From the NCBI RefSeq assembly GCF_006782915.1, contig NZ_VCNP01000020.1, positions 30,997 through 94,996 of the forward strand: a stretch of 64,000 nucleotides of DNA, given 5' to 3'. Positions within the stretch are counted from its first letter, which is position 1; each line of letters starts with the position of its first letter. Origin of the DNA: Streptomyces calvus (lineage in GTDB: Bacteria > Actinomycetota > Actinomycetes > Streptomycetales > Streptomycetaceae). The translations under genes and the position numbers were made by a program. The notes under the pieces were generated by a model. The model was given only the letters and a program-made list of their open reading frames with translations, did not search any database and was not told the origin of the DNA. Of this stretch, positions 16,441 to 28,507 are shown in pieces.

Positions 16441-17991
16441 TCAGCCCATGAACTTCTTGAACTCGTCGGGCAGTTCGAAGTCGTTCCCGCCCTGCTGCGG
16501 CAGCCCGAAGGCGTTGCCGCCCTCGGCGGCGGCGGCGCGGCGCGCGGCGGCCTCCTGCTCCTGCTGCTTGCGCTTCATCGGGTTGCCGGACCGCTGCTTG
16601 CCCTTGGCCTGCTTCTGCTTCTTCTTCGTCCGGCCGGGACCGCCGCCCATGCCCGGCATCCCGGGCATTCCCGGCATGCCGCCGCCCTGCGCCATGCGGG
16701 ACATCATCTTGCGGGCCTCGAAGAACCGCTCGACCAGGTTCTTCACGGCACTGACCTCGACGCCGGAGCCCTTGGCGATACGGGCGCGGCGCGAGCCGTT
16801 GATGATCGTCGGGTCCTGGCGCTCGCCCGGGGTCATCGACTTGATGATCGCGGCGGTGCGGTCCACGTCCCGCTCGTCGAGGTTGTTGATCTGGTCCTTG
16901 ATCTGGCCCATGCCCGGGAGCATGCCGAGCAGCTTGGAGATGCTGCCCATCTTCCGGACCTGCTCCATCTGGGCCAGGAAGTCGTCCAGGGTGAAGTCCT
17001 GGCCCTTCTTGGACGCCAGCTTGGAGGCCATCTTCTCGGCCTCTTCCTGGCTGAACGTCTTCTCCGCCTGCTCGATCAGGGTGAGCAGGTCACCCATGTC
17101 GAGGATGCGGGAGGCCATCCGGTCCGGGTGGAAGGCGTCGAAGTCGTCGAGCTTCTCACCGTTCGACGCGAACATGATCGGCTTGCCGGTGATCTGCCGG
17201 ATCGACAGGGCGGCACCGCCGCGCGCGTCGCCGTCGAGCTTGGAGAGCACCACGCCGTCGAAGCCGACGCCGTCGCGGAACGCCTCGGCGGTGTTGACGG
17301 CGTCCTGACCGATCATCGCGTCGACGACGAAGAGGATCTCGTCCGGGGAGACGGCGTCGCGGATGTCCGCGGCCTGCTGCATCATCTCCTGGTCGATGCC
17401 CAGGCGGCCGGCGGTGTCCACGATCACGATGTCGTGGACCTTGGTCTTCGCGAAGTCGATGGAGTCCTTGGCGACCTTCACCGGGTCGCCCACGCCGTTG
17501 CCCGGCTCGGGCGCGTAGACGGCGACGCCCGCGCGTTCGGCGACGACGCTGAGCTGGTTGACGGCGTTGGGGCGCTGGAGGTCGGCGGCGACCAGCACCG
17601 GCGAGTGGCCCTGCTCCTTCAGCCAGCGGCCGAGCTTGCCCGCGAGGGTGGTCTTACCGGCACCCTGCAGACCGGCCAGCATGATCACGGTCGGCGGCTG
17701 CTTGGCGAAGCGCAGCCGGCGGGTCTCGCCGCCCAGGATCGTGACGAGCTCGTCGTTCACGATCTTGAGGACCTGCTGGGCGGGGTTCAGCGCCTTGGAG
17801 ACCTCGGCGCCGAGGGCACGCTCCTTGACGTTCTTGATGAAGGTGCGGACGACCGGCAGGGCCACGTCCGCTTCCAGCAGGGCGATGCGGATCTCACGCG
17901 CCGTGGCGTCGATGTCCGCTTCGCTCAGCCGGCCTTTTCCGCGGAGGTTCTTGAAGGTCGCGCTGAGGCGGTCGGAGAGAGTATCGAACAC
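16441..17991 (-). CDS. ffh: Signal recognition particle protein Ffh
   Basis: A 516-residue SRP54 GTPase that binds signal sequences on ribosomes and hands them to FtsY. N-domain MFDTLSDRLSATFKNLRGKG from GTG 17991; G-domain motifs GLQGAGKTTLAGKL, DTAGRLGIDQEMM and LSKLDGDARGG; C-terminal M domain with a Met/Gly-rich end (GGGMPGMPGMPGMGGG) followed by a basic KKKQKQAKGKQR stretch. An ATG-started frame reaches 18078 but the extra residues are not family-like. Partner FtsY is encoded 7 kb away. Confidence 0.97.
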   Translation of the reverse strand: MFDTLSDRLSATFKNLRGKGRLSEADIDATAREIRIALLEADVALPVVRTFIKNVKERALGAEVSKALNPAQQVLKIVNDELVTILGGETRRLRFAKQPPTVIMLAGLQGAGKTTLAGKLGRWLKEQGHSPVLVAADLQRPNAVNQLSVVAERAGVAVYAPEPGNGVGDPVKVAKDSIDFAKTKVHDIVIVDTAGRLGIDQEMMQQAADIRDAVSPDEILFVVDAMIGQDAVNTAEAFRDGVGFDGVVLSKLDGDARGGAALSIRQITGKPIMFASNGEKLDDFDAFHPDRMASRILDMGDLLTLIEQAEKTFSQEEAEKMASKLASKKGQDFTLDDFLAQMEQVRKMGSISKLLGMLPGMGQIKDQINNLDERDVDRTAAIIKSMTPGERQDPTIINGSRRARIAKGSGVEVSAVKNLVERFFEARKMMSRMAQGGGMPGMPGMPGMGGGPGRTKKKQKQAKGKQRSGNPMKRKQQEQEAAARRAAAAEGGNAFGLPQQGGNDFELPDEFKKFMG

Positions 17992-18074
17992 GGCGGCGTC
18001 GGTCCTCGGAGTCGGAGACAGGCTGGAGAATCGCCCTCCAGGGTATCCCGGCGCGCCGGAACACCGGAGTGTCC

Positions 18075-20528
18075 TCACCCACGCAGCATTTCCTCCAGTT
18101 TCCGGGCCACCGCCGCCGCCTCCTCACCGGGCAGCGGAGTGCCCTGCGGGTCGGTGACGTAGAAGGCGTCCACCGCGTTCGCGCCGAGGGTGCTCGCGTG
18201 CGCGCTGCGCACCTGGACGCCCGCGTCCTCCAGGGCGCGCCCGATGCGGAACAGCAGGCCGGGGGCGTCCTGGGCGCGTACCTCGATCACGGTGGCGTGC
18301 CGGGAGGCGGCCGGGGCGACCGTCACGCGCGGCGGGGGCGCGACCACGCCGCGGCGGCGCGGGTAGGCGGCGTCCCGTTCGGCGAGGCGCCCGGCGATGT
18401 CCAGGCTGCCGTCGAGGGCGCGGACCAGGTCCGCGCGGAGCCGGGCGGCCTGGGGCAGCGAGCCGTACTCGGCGGCGACCCGCCAGTCCAGCAGCAGCAC
18501 GGAGCCGTCGACGCCGGCCGGGAGGTCCAGGGCGCGCAGTTCCGCGGTGCGCACGGTCAGCCGGTGCACGGCGAGCACCCCGGCGACCGCGGCCAGCACA
18601 CCCGGCTGGTCGGGCACCGCGATGAGCAGTTCCACGCCGAGCGGCTCCGGCTCGTCGAGGGGTTCGCCGTGGGTTTCGGCGGGCGGTTCGGGCTGGGCCC
18701 GCAGGGACAGTACGGGGGCGCCCGTGGCGACGGCCTCGAGGGCGAGGCGTTCCTGGTGCGCGGTGGGGGCGGCCTGCTCGGGGCCGGCCGGGTCCGCTCC
18801 GTTCAGCACGGCGGAGACCCGTTTCACCAGGTCGGCGACGAGTGAGGCGCGCCAGGACGACCAGGCCGCCGGTCCGGTGGCGAGGGCGTCGGCCTCGGTG
18901 AGGGCGTGCAGCAGTTCGAGGGTGCCCTGGGAGCCGACGGCCTCGGCGACCGCGCGCACGGTGGCGGGGTCGTCCAGGTCGCGCCGGGTGGCGGTCTCGA
19001 CGAGCAGCAGGTGGTGGCGTACGAGGGCGGCGATCACGGTGACGTCGTGGTGGTCGAAGCCGATGCGGGCGGCGACGTCCCTGGCGATGACCTCGCCGGC
19101 CACCGAGTGGTCGCCGGGCCAGCCCTTGCCGATGTCGTGGAGGAGCGCGGCGACCAGCAGCAGGTCGGGCCGGTGCACGCGCCGGGTGAACTCCGAGGCG
19201 CGGACGGCCGTCTCGATGAGGTGCCGGTCCACGGTCCACAGGTGCACGGCGTTGCGCTGGGGGCGGCAGCGGACCCGGTCCCAGTCCGGGAGCAGGCCGG
19301 TGACCAGGCCTTCCGCCTCCAGTGCCTCCCAGACCTGCACGGTGGGCCGGCCGGAGCCGAGCAGGGTGACCAGTTGCTCGCGGGCCTCGGCGGGCCAGGG
19401 CGTGGGCAGGGGGCGTGCGGTGGTCGCCATGCGCCGTACGGCGTGCGGGGAGAGCGGGAGTCCGGCCTGTGCGGCGGCGGCCGCGGCGCGCAGCGGAAGC
19501 ACGGGGTCGCGTTCGGGGCGCGCGGTTCGGGCGAGCACCACTTCGCCGTCCTGTTCCACGACCCCTTCGGCCAGCGGGGACCGCTCTGCGGCCGGTTTTC
19601 CGCCGCCGAGCAGGCCCCGGAGCCGGGGGCGCACGGCGCGGGAGCGCAGGACGCGCCCCACTTCGCGCCAGGTGACGTCGCCGGCGTAGGCGATGACGCG
19701 CGCGGCCTCGTAGACCTGGCGCAGCAGGGTGTCCGCGTCGAGCAGACCGAGTTCGGCGGCGACCTGGTCCTGTTCCTGGAGCGCGAGCCGGTCGGTGGCG
19801 CGGCCGGTGGTCAGGTGGAGGGCGTCGCGTACGTCGAGGAGCCGTCGGCGGGCCTCGGCGAGGCCCTCGCGCGGGGCGTCGGCGAGCCAGGAGGCGGCGA
19901 CGGCGCGCAGGGCGGTGGCGTCGCGCAGCCCGCCGCGGGCCTCCTTGAGGTCGGGTTCCAGCAGGTACTGCAACTCGCCCTGGCGTTCGGCGCGTTCGGC
20001 GCAGAGTTCCTGGAGGGCGGGGAGGCGTTTGGGGGCCTGGTTGCGCCAGTCGGCGAGCACCGCGGTGCGCAGGGAGGTGGTCAGGCCGAGGTCGCCGGCG
20101 AGGTGCCGGGCGTCCAGCAGTCCGAGGTGGACCTTGAGGTCCTCGCCCGCGGTTCTGCGGGCTTCCGCGGGGGTGCGGACGGAGTGGTCGAGGGCGAGCC
20201 CGAGGTCCCAGACGGGGTACCAGAGGCGGTCGGCGAGGGCGGCGACGGCCCGCGGGTCACTGCCGTCGTGCAGCAGGAGCAGGTCGAGGTCGCTGCGCGG
20301 GGACAGCTCCGCGCGCCCGTAGCCGCCGACGGCGACCAGGGAGACGCCGCGCGCCCCGTCCGCGCCCGCGGTGAACAGCCCGGTGAGCCAGTCGTCCGTG
20401 AGGTCCGCGAGGGCGGTACGGCGCGGCGGCCCGGACCGCGTCCCCTCGGTGAGGAGGCGCAGCCGGGCCGCCGCGTAGCCGCTGGGTCCCGAGTCCTCTG
20501 CTTCTTTCGTCACGTTCGTACTCGTCAC
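18075..20528 (-). CDS. glnD: PII nucleotidylyltransferase/deadenylylase GlnD
   Basis: An 817-residue bifunctional GlnD. N-terminal nucleotidyltransferase domain with VAVGGYGRAELSPRSDLDLL, an HD hydrolase domain with LLHDIGKGWPGDHS, and two C-terminal ACT domains (LLIAVPDQPGVLAAVAG; IEVRAQDAPGLLFRIGRALE). GTG 20528 has GGGAG upstream. In Streptomyces GlnD adenylylates GlnK rather than uridylylating it (established). Third gene of amtB–glnK–glnD; it follows glnK by 23 bp. Confidence 0.96.
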   Translation of the reverse strand: MTSTNVTKEAEDSGPSGYAAARLRLLTEGTRSGPPRRTALADLTDDWLTGLFTAGADGARGVSLVAVGGYGRAELSPRSDLDLLLLHDGSDPRAVAALADRLWYPVWDLGLALDHSVRTPAEARRTAGEDLKVHLGLLDARHLAGDLGLTTSLRTAVLADWRNQAPKRLPALQELCAERAERQGELQYLLEPDLKEARGGLRDATALRAVAASWLADAPREGLAEARRRLLDVRDALHLTTGRATDRLALQEQDQVAAELGLLDADTLLRQVYEAARVIAYAGDVTWREVGRVLRSRAVRPRLRGLLGGGKPAAERSPLAEGVVEQDGEVVLARTARPERDPVLPLRAAAAAAQAGLPLSPHAVRRMATTARPLPTPWPAEAREQLVTLLGSGRPTVQVWEALEAEGLVTGLLPDWDRVRCRPQRNAVHLWTVDRHLIETAVRASEFTRRVHRPDLLLVAALLHDIGKGWPGDHSVAGEVIARDVAARIGFDHHDVTVIAALVRHHLLLVETATRRDLDDPATVRAVAEAVGSQGTLELLHALTEADALATGPAAWSSWRASLVADLVKRVSAVLNGADPAGPEQAAPTAHQERLALEAVATGAPVLSLRAQPEPPAETHGEPLDEPEPLGVELLIAVPDQPGVLAAVAGVLAVHRLTVRTAELRALDLPAGVDGSVLLLDWRVAAEYGSLPQAARLRADLVRALDGSLDIAGRLAERDAAYPRRRGVVAPPPRVTVAPAASRHATVIEVRAQDAPGLLFRIGRALEDAGVQVRSAHASTLGANAVDAFYVTDPQGTPLPGEEAAAVARKLEEMLRG

Positions 20529-20551
20529 CCGGCGACTCCCGTTCTCGTGTG

Positions 20552-24072
<3,521 letters not shown>

Positions 24073-24517
24073 TGGAACGCCCCCATCCCTGAAGACCACT
24101 TGTCGCCGAGTGCGCCAAGCCCTATCAGAATGCCGGTTGCCGGGGCCGCCCGTCCGGCGGATGCCACCCTTCGAACGGAAACCCGAGTTGCCCCCGGCAT
24201 ACCCACGAGTGCATGTGCCCCAAGAAGCCGTGCACACAACGTAACCCTACGATCACCCGTCTCACCATGGCGGAATCGCAATCGCCACCATTCGCCACCC
24301 CTTCGAATGAACTCAGCGTCGCCAAGGCGCGATTCACTTGACACAGGACAGCCAAAAGTGGATGCAGCGATGCGCGCAGGGGCGCACACCGCCGGACGCA
24401 CCACCTTGGCGCGTCAAAACGCCGGTTGAGCACGGCGACTCGGGGAAGCTGGAAACAGAGAGTCACATTCCGAGTTCGCTTCGTAACCACCGGTAGGTCG
24501 GACCCGTTGGAGGGGGC
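24073..24517. other. Divergent nsdA / Prim-Pol intergenic region, 445 bp
   Basis: Holds both promoters. It is less GC-rich than its surroundings. A rightward TTGACA is at 24338-24343, but no good -10 lies 17 bp on. TCACCCGTCTCACC near 24255 gives two TCAC motifs of the kind found at BldD targets. No gene with Streptomyces codon bias is visible. Confidence 0.45.
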
Positions 24518-25183
24518 ATGGGCTTCACGATCGGTATCAGCCGGGGCATCCGCGACATCCGGTCCGGCTCGCGCCGCCGGAGCCGCGCGTCGGACGGCAC
24601 GGCCGTGGCGGAGTACACCGGGCTGTGGGGCTGGGACGTGGTGCCGGGCGTCCGGGCCGCTTCGGGTGCCTGCTCCTGCGGGCGGGCCGACTGCCGCGCC
24701 CCGGGCGCGCATCCGCTTCACCTCGCGCCGGTGATCCGCGCCGGGGCGCCGCTGGACGAGGTGACCGGCATCTGGTCCGAGTTCCCCGGGGCCTCGGTGA
24801 TGCTGCCGGTCGGGCGGGCGTTCGACGTGATCGAGGTCGCCGAAGCGGCCGGGCGCCACGCCCTGGCCCGGCTGGAGCGCATGGGCCTGCCGGTCGGCCC
24901 GGTCGCCGCCACACCGGACGGCCGCGCCCAGTTCCTCGTCGCCCCCGGTGCCGCCGCCGCCCTGCCCGAGCTGCTCTACCGCATGGGCTGGGACGACCCC
25001 GCCGCCCTGGACCTGCGCGGCCTCGGCCCCGGTACGCACATCACGGCACCGCCGTCCGACCGGGGCGGCCTCGGGCCGGTGCGCTGGCTGCGCTCCCCCG
25101 CGCTGGAGTCGGCGTCCCGCCCGCCGGAGGCCCGGCTGCTGCTGGGCACGCTGGCGTACGTGGCGCACCGGTCGGGGGCGTAG
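24518..25183 (+). CDS. Stand-alone Prim-Pol (primase/polymerase N-terminal) domain protein
   Basis: A 221-residue protein with a strong ribosome site (GGAGGGGGC) before ATG 24518. It resembles the bifunctional DNA primase/polymerase N-terminal domain: GLWGWDVVPGVRA, the cysteine-bearing ACSCGRADCRAPGAHPLH, and IWSEFPGASVMLPVGRAFDV. No helicase or primase-C domain follows, and the acidic catalytic DxD of active enzymes is not obvious. Widely conserved as a single gene beside nsdA in Streptomyces; function unproven. Confidence 0.85.
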   Translation: MGFTIGISRGIRDIRSGSRRRSRASDGTAVAEYTGLWGWDVVPGVRAASGACSCGRADCRAPGAHPLHLAPVIRAGAPLDEVTGIWSEFPGASVMLPVGRAFDVIEVAEAAGRHALARLERMGLPVGPVAATPDGRAQFLVAPGAAAALPELLYRMGWDDPAALDLRGLGPGTHITAPPSDRGGLGPVRWLRSPALESASRPPEARLLLGTLAYVAHRSGA

Positions 25184-25198
25184 CCGCCCGGACACGGC

Positions 25199-25238
25199 GA
25201 AGCGCCCGTCCCCCGACCGACTCGGGGGCGGGCGCTTC
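25199..25238. terminator. Terminator between Prim-Pol gene and ftsY
   Basis: Long inverted repeat with arms 25199-25216 (GAAGCGCCCGTCCCCCGA) and 25222-25238, pairing with a single bulge. It stands between convergent genes and can serve both. Confidence 0.88.
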
Positions 25239-25272
25239 CTCGCGTCTGCCGTCAGGCTCGGGGCGCCGGACG

Positions 25273-26475
25273 TCACTCCCCGATGAGGGCGTCCACGAAC
25301 GCCTCCGGCTCGAACGGCGCCAGATCGTCCGCGCCCTCGCCGAGCCCGATCAGCTTGACCGGCACGCCCAGCTCGCGCTGGACGGCGATCACGATGCCGC
25401 CCTTGGCCGTGCCGTCGAGCTTGGTGAGCACGATGCCGGTGATGTCGACGACCTCGGCGAACACCCGGGCCTGGACGAGACCGTTCTGACCGGTGGTGGC
25501 GTCGAGCACGAGCAGCACCTCGTCCAACGGGGCCTGCTTCTCCACGACCCGCTTGACCTTGCCGAGCTCGTCCATGAGGCCGGTCTTGGTGTGCAGCCGG
25601 CCGGCGGTGTCGATGAGCACCGCGTCGGCGGCCATCTCCTTGCCCTCCTTGACCGCGTCGAACGCGACGGAGGCCGGGTCGCCGCCCTCGGGACCGCGCA
25701 CGATGTGGGCGCCGACCCGCTCGCCCCAGGTCTGCAGCTGGTCGGCGGCGGCGGCACGGAAGGTGTCGGCGGCGCCCAGGACGACGGTGTTGCCGTCGGC
25801 GACCAGGACACGGGCGAGCTTGCCGGTGGTGGTGGTCTTGCCGGTGCCGTTGACGCCGACGACCATGACGACGCCCGGGCCGCCGGCCGGGTTCTCGGTG
25901 TGCACGGTGCGGTCCATCGTGGGGCCGACCAGCGTGATCAGCTCCTCGCGGAGCAGTGCGCGCAGCTCCTCGGGCGTGCGGGTGCCGAGCACCTTCACCC
26001 TCTCGCGCAGCCGGTCGACCAGCTCCTGGGTGGGCTGCACGCCGACGTCGGCGGTGAGCAGGGTGTCCTCGATCTCCTCCCAGGTGTCCTCGTCGAGGTG
26101 CTCGCGGGACAGCAGGGAGAGCAGGCCCTTGCCCAGGGCGTTCTGCGAACGGGAGAGCCGGGCGCGCAGCCGGACCAGACGGCCGGCGGTGGGCTCCGGG
26201 ATCTCGATCTCGGGAGCCTCGGCGGCGGGCGGCTCCTCGATGACGACGGGACCCGCGCCCGTCGGAAGATCAACCTCCTCTATGGTGCGCCGCGGTTCCT
26301 CCCGCGGCGTCTCGGCCTCTTCGCCGACGTGCGGCTCGGCCGGAGGGGCGGTGATGTCGGGCGCGGCGGGGGGCGGCGGGGGCAGCTGCTTCTTGCGCCG
26401 GCTGCCGACGACGAGCCCGCCGAGCGCGCCGAGCACGACCACGGCGATGACTACAGCAAGGATGACGATGTCCAT
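25273..26475 (-). CDS. ftsY: Signal recognition particle receptor FtsY
   Basis: A 400-residue SRP receptor. ATG 26475 gives a true N-terminal membrane anchor (IVILAVVIAVVVLGALGGLV), as in actinobacterial FtsY, then an acidic Pro/Glu-rich linker, the N domain and the GTPase: GVNGTGKTTTTGKLARV, DTAGRLHTKTGLMDEL, VLTKLDGTAKGG, IGLGEGADDLAPF. It receives the Ffh–ribosome complex at the membrane. Confidence 0.97.
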   Translation of the reverse strand: MDIVILAVVIAVVVLGALGGLVVGSRRKKQLPPPPPAAPDITAPPAEPHVGEEAETPREEPRRTIEEVDLPTGAGPVVIEEPPAAEAPEIEIPEPTAGRLVRLRARLSRSQNALGKGLLSLLSREHLDEDTWEEIEDTLLTADVGVQPTQELVDRLRERVKVLGTRTPEELRALLREELITLVGPTMDRTVHTENPAGGPGVVMVVGVNGTGKTTTTGKLARVLVADGNTVVLGAADTFRAAAADQLQTWGERVGAHIVRGPEGGDPASVAFDAVKEGKEMAADAVLIDTAGRLHTKTGLMDELGKVKRVVEKQAPLDEVLLVLDATTGQNGLVQARVFAEVVDITGIVLTKLDGTAKGGIVIAVQRELGVPVKLIGLGEGADDLAPFEPEAFVDALIGE

Positions 26476-26895
26476 AACGCGTCCAGTATCAGCCATGGGC
26501 CCCCGCCCGACCCGAAGCCGACCCACACGGACCGGCCCGTGCCGCACCCCGGCGCCGGGGCCCGGTCCGCACCGGGCCGGCCGGACCGCACGGGCCTGCG
26601 TGTGCCGCGCCCGGGCGGCAGGCCGATACGCACCGGGCGGCCGGCGTGTGCCGAACCTCGACGCAGGGACCGGCCACGGACCGGGCCGGCCGCCCTGCGC
26701 CGTGTCCCGGCGCCGGACCGCGCGGCCGGCCCGTCCCGGGCACGCCGCCCGTGGCCCCGCGTCCGCCGCCCCGCCCCCGCGACGCACGCCGCCGCCCCGG
26801 CTCGGGCGATGCCGGGCCGGGGCGGCGGTGGGTGTACGAGGAGAGGGGCAGCGGGGACTTGAGCCCTTCTCCTCGGGTCTCGGGAGGGCGGGCGG
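26476..26895. other. Gap between glcP end and ftsY start, with hairpin 26792-26825
   Basis: 420 bp of very GC-rich, mosaic sequence (CCGGGCCGGCC-type motifs recur). A hairpin with arms CCGCCCCGGC (26792-26801) and GCCGGGGCGG (26816-26825) lies about 70 bp after the glcP stop and is its likely terminator. The ftsY promoter should be near 26480-26560. No gene seen. Confidence 0.6.
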
Positions 26896-28314
26896 TCAGC
26901 CCATCTCCTCCAGCGTCTTGCCCTTCGTCTCCTTCACGAACTTCAGCACGAACGGGATGGAGAGCGCGGCGAAGGCCGTGTAGATCACGTAGGTGACCGA
27001 CAGGTTCCAATCGGCCAGCGAGGGGAAGCTCGCGGTGATGGCCCAGTTGGCGATCCACTGCGCGGCGGCGGCGACGCCCAGCGCGGCGGCACGGATCCGG
27101 TTGGGGAACATCTCGCCGAGCATGACCCAGACGACCACACCCCACGACAGGGCGAAGAAGAGGACGAAGATGTGGGCGGCGACCAGGGCGACCCAGCCCT
27201 GGGTGGCGGGCAGCTTGCCGTCGACGAGGTCGAAGGAGAACGCCCAGGCCTCCAGCGCGAGGCCGATCACCATGCCGACCGAGCCGATGATCGCGAGCGG
27301 CCTGCGGCCGATGCGGTCGACGAAGATCATCGCGATGACGGTGCCGACGATGTTGATGATCGACGTGGTGAAGGAGTAGAAGAACGAGTCCGTCGGGTCG
27401 ACGCCGACCGACTGCCACAGCGTCGAGGAGTAGTAGAACGCGACGTTGATGCCGACGAACTGCTGGAACACGGACAGGCCGATGCCGATCCAGACGATCG
27501 GCTTGAAGAAGAAGCTGCCGCCGAGCAGGTCCTTGAAGCTGGACTTCTCCTCGCGGTGCATCGCCGACTCGATCTCGCCGACACGGGCGTCGAGGTCGAT
27601 GCTCCGGCCCTCGACCTCTTCGAGGATCTTCCGGGCGCGCTCGTGCTTGCCGACGGAGATCAGGTAGCGCGGGGACTCGGGGATGGCGAAGGAGAGCAGG
27701 CCGTAGAGGACGGCGGGGACGACCATGACGCCGAGCATCAACTGCCAGGCCTCCAGGCCCATCAGCTCGCCGCGCTGGTCGCCGTCGGCGGCGTTCAGGA
27801 TGCCCCAGTTGACCAGCTGCGACACCGCGATACCGACGACGATCGCGGCCTGCTGGAAGGAGCCGAGCCGGCCGCGGTAGGCGGGCGGGGCGACCTCGGC
27901 GATGTAGGCCGGGCCGATCACGGAGGCCATGCCGATGGCGAAGCCGCCGACGACCCGCCAGAAGGCGAGGTCCCACAGCGAGAAGGGCAGCGCGGAGCCG
28001 ACGGCGCTGACGGTGAACAGGACGGCGGCGATCTGCATGCACCGGATGCGGCCGATGCGGTCGGCTATTCGGCCGGCGGTGGCGGCGCCGATGGCGCAGC
28101 CGATCAGGGCGACGGCGATGACCTGCGCGAGCGCGGCCGAGCCGATGTCGTAGCGGTCGCGGATGGCCTCGACGGCGCCGTTGATCACGGAGCTGTCGTA
28201 GCCGAAGAGGAAGCCTCCCATGGCGGCTGCCGCCGCGATGAAGACGACGTGCCCGAGATGTTCGGGGTGAGCCGTCCCGGCTCCTGACTGTTGTGCCTGC
28301 GCGGTGCTGGTCAC
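26896..28314 (-). CDS. glcP: Glucose permease GlcP (MFS sugar porter)
   Basis: A 472-residue, 12-helix sugar porter of the major facilitator superfamily, the length of the S. coelicolor glucose permease. Motifs: GGFLFGYDSSVINGAV, the loop 2-3 AGRIADRIGRI, PESPRYLI, FQQFVGINVAFYYSSTLWQS, and a C-terminal PFVLKFVKETKGKTLEEM. GTG 28314 has GAGGAG six bases upstream. It imports glucose by proton symport, feeding glucose kinase and hence carbon repression. Single gene; an AT-rich palindrome lies in its promoter region. Confidence 0.93.
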   Translation of the reverse strand: MTSTAQAQQSGAGTAHPEHLGHVVFIAAAAAMGGFLFGYDSSVINGAVEAIRDRYDIGSAALAQVIAVALIGCAIGAATAGRIADRIGRIRCMQIAAVLFTVSAVGSALPFSLWDLAFWRVVGGFAIGMASVIGPAYIAEVAPPAYRGRLGSFQQAAIVVGIAVSQLVNWGILNAADGDQRGELMGLEAWQLMLGVMVVPAVLYGLLSFAIPESPRYLISVGKHERARKILEEVEGRSIDLDARVGEIESAMHREEKSSFKDLLGGSFFFKPIVWIGIGLSVFQQFVGINVAFYYSSTLWQSVGVDPTDSFFYSFTTSIINIVGTVIAMIFVDRIGRRPLAIIGSVGMVIGLALEAWAFSFDLVDGKLPATQGWVALVAAHIFVLFFALSWGVVVWVMLGEMFPNRIRAAALGVAAAAQWIANWAITASFPSLADWNLSVTYVIYTAFAALSIPFVLKFVKETKGKTLEEMG

Positions 28315-28416
28315 GTGTACTCCTCGGGCCACCGGCAACGTCGCCGGGTGGGGGTCAGCCCTTCGAGGTCCAGCTGAAGGTACCTGAAGGTGTAAGCAAC
28401 GTTTCAGAGACTATGC

Positions 28417-28438
28417 CTTCAACTATTGAAGTCAATAG
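28417..28438. promoter_or_regulatory. Overlapping palindromes upstream of glcP
   Basis: CTTCAA–CTA–TTGAAG (28417-28431) overlaps CTATTGA–AG–TCAATAG (28423-28438); both are perfect. The segment is AT-rich in a 70%+ GC context, about 105 bp before the glcP start. It is a good candidate operator for the regulator that makes glcP glucose-inducible. No terminator run follows on either strand. Confidence 0.6.
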
Positions 28439-28507
28439 GCGCAGTCGTGTGAGATACGAGACGCCCAAGTGAAGGGATTACGTTCAGAACTTGAACAACT
28501 TGAGGCT

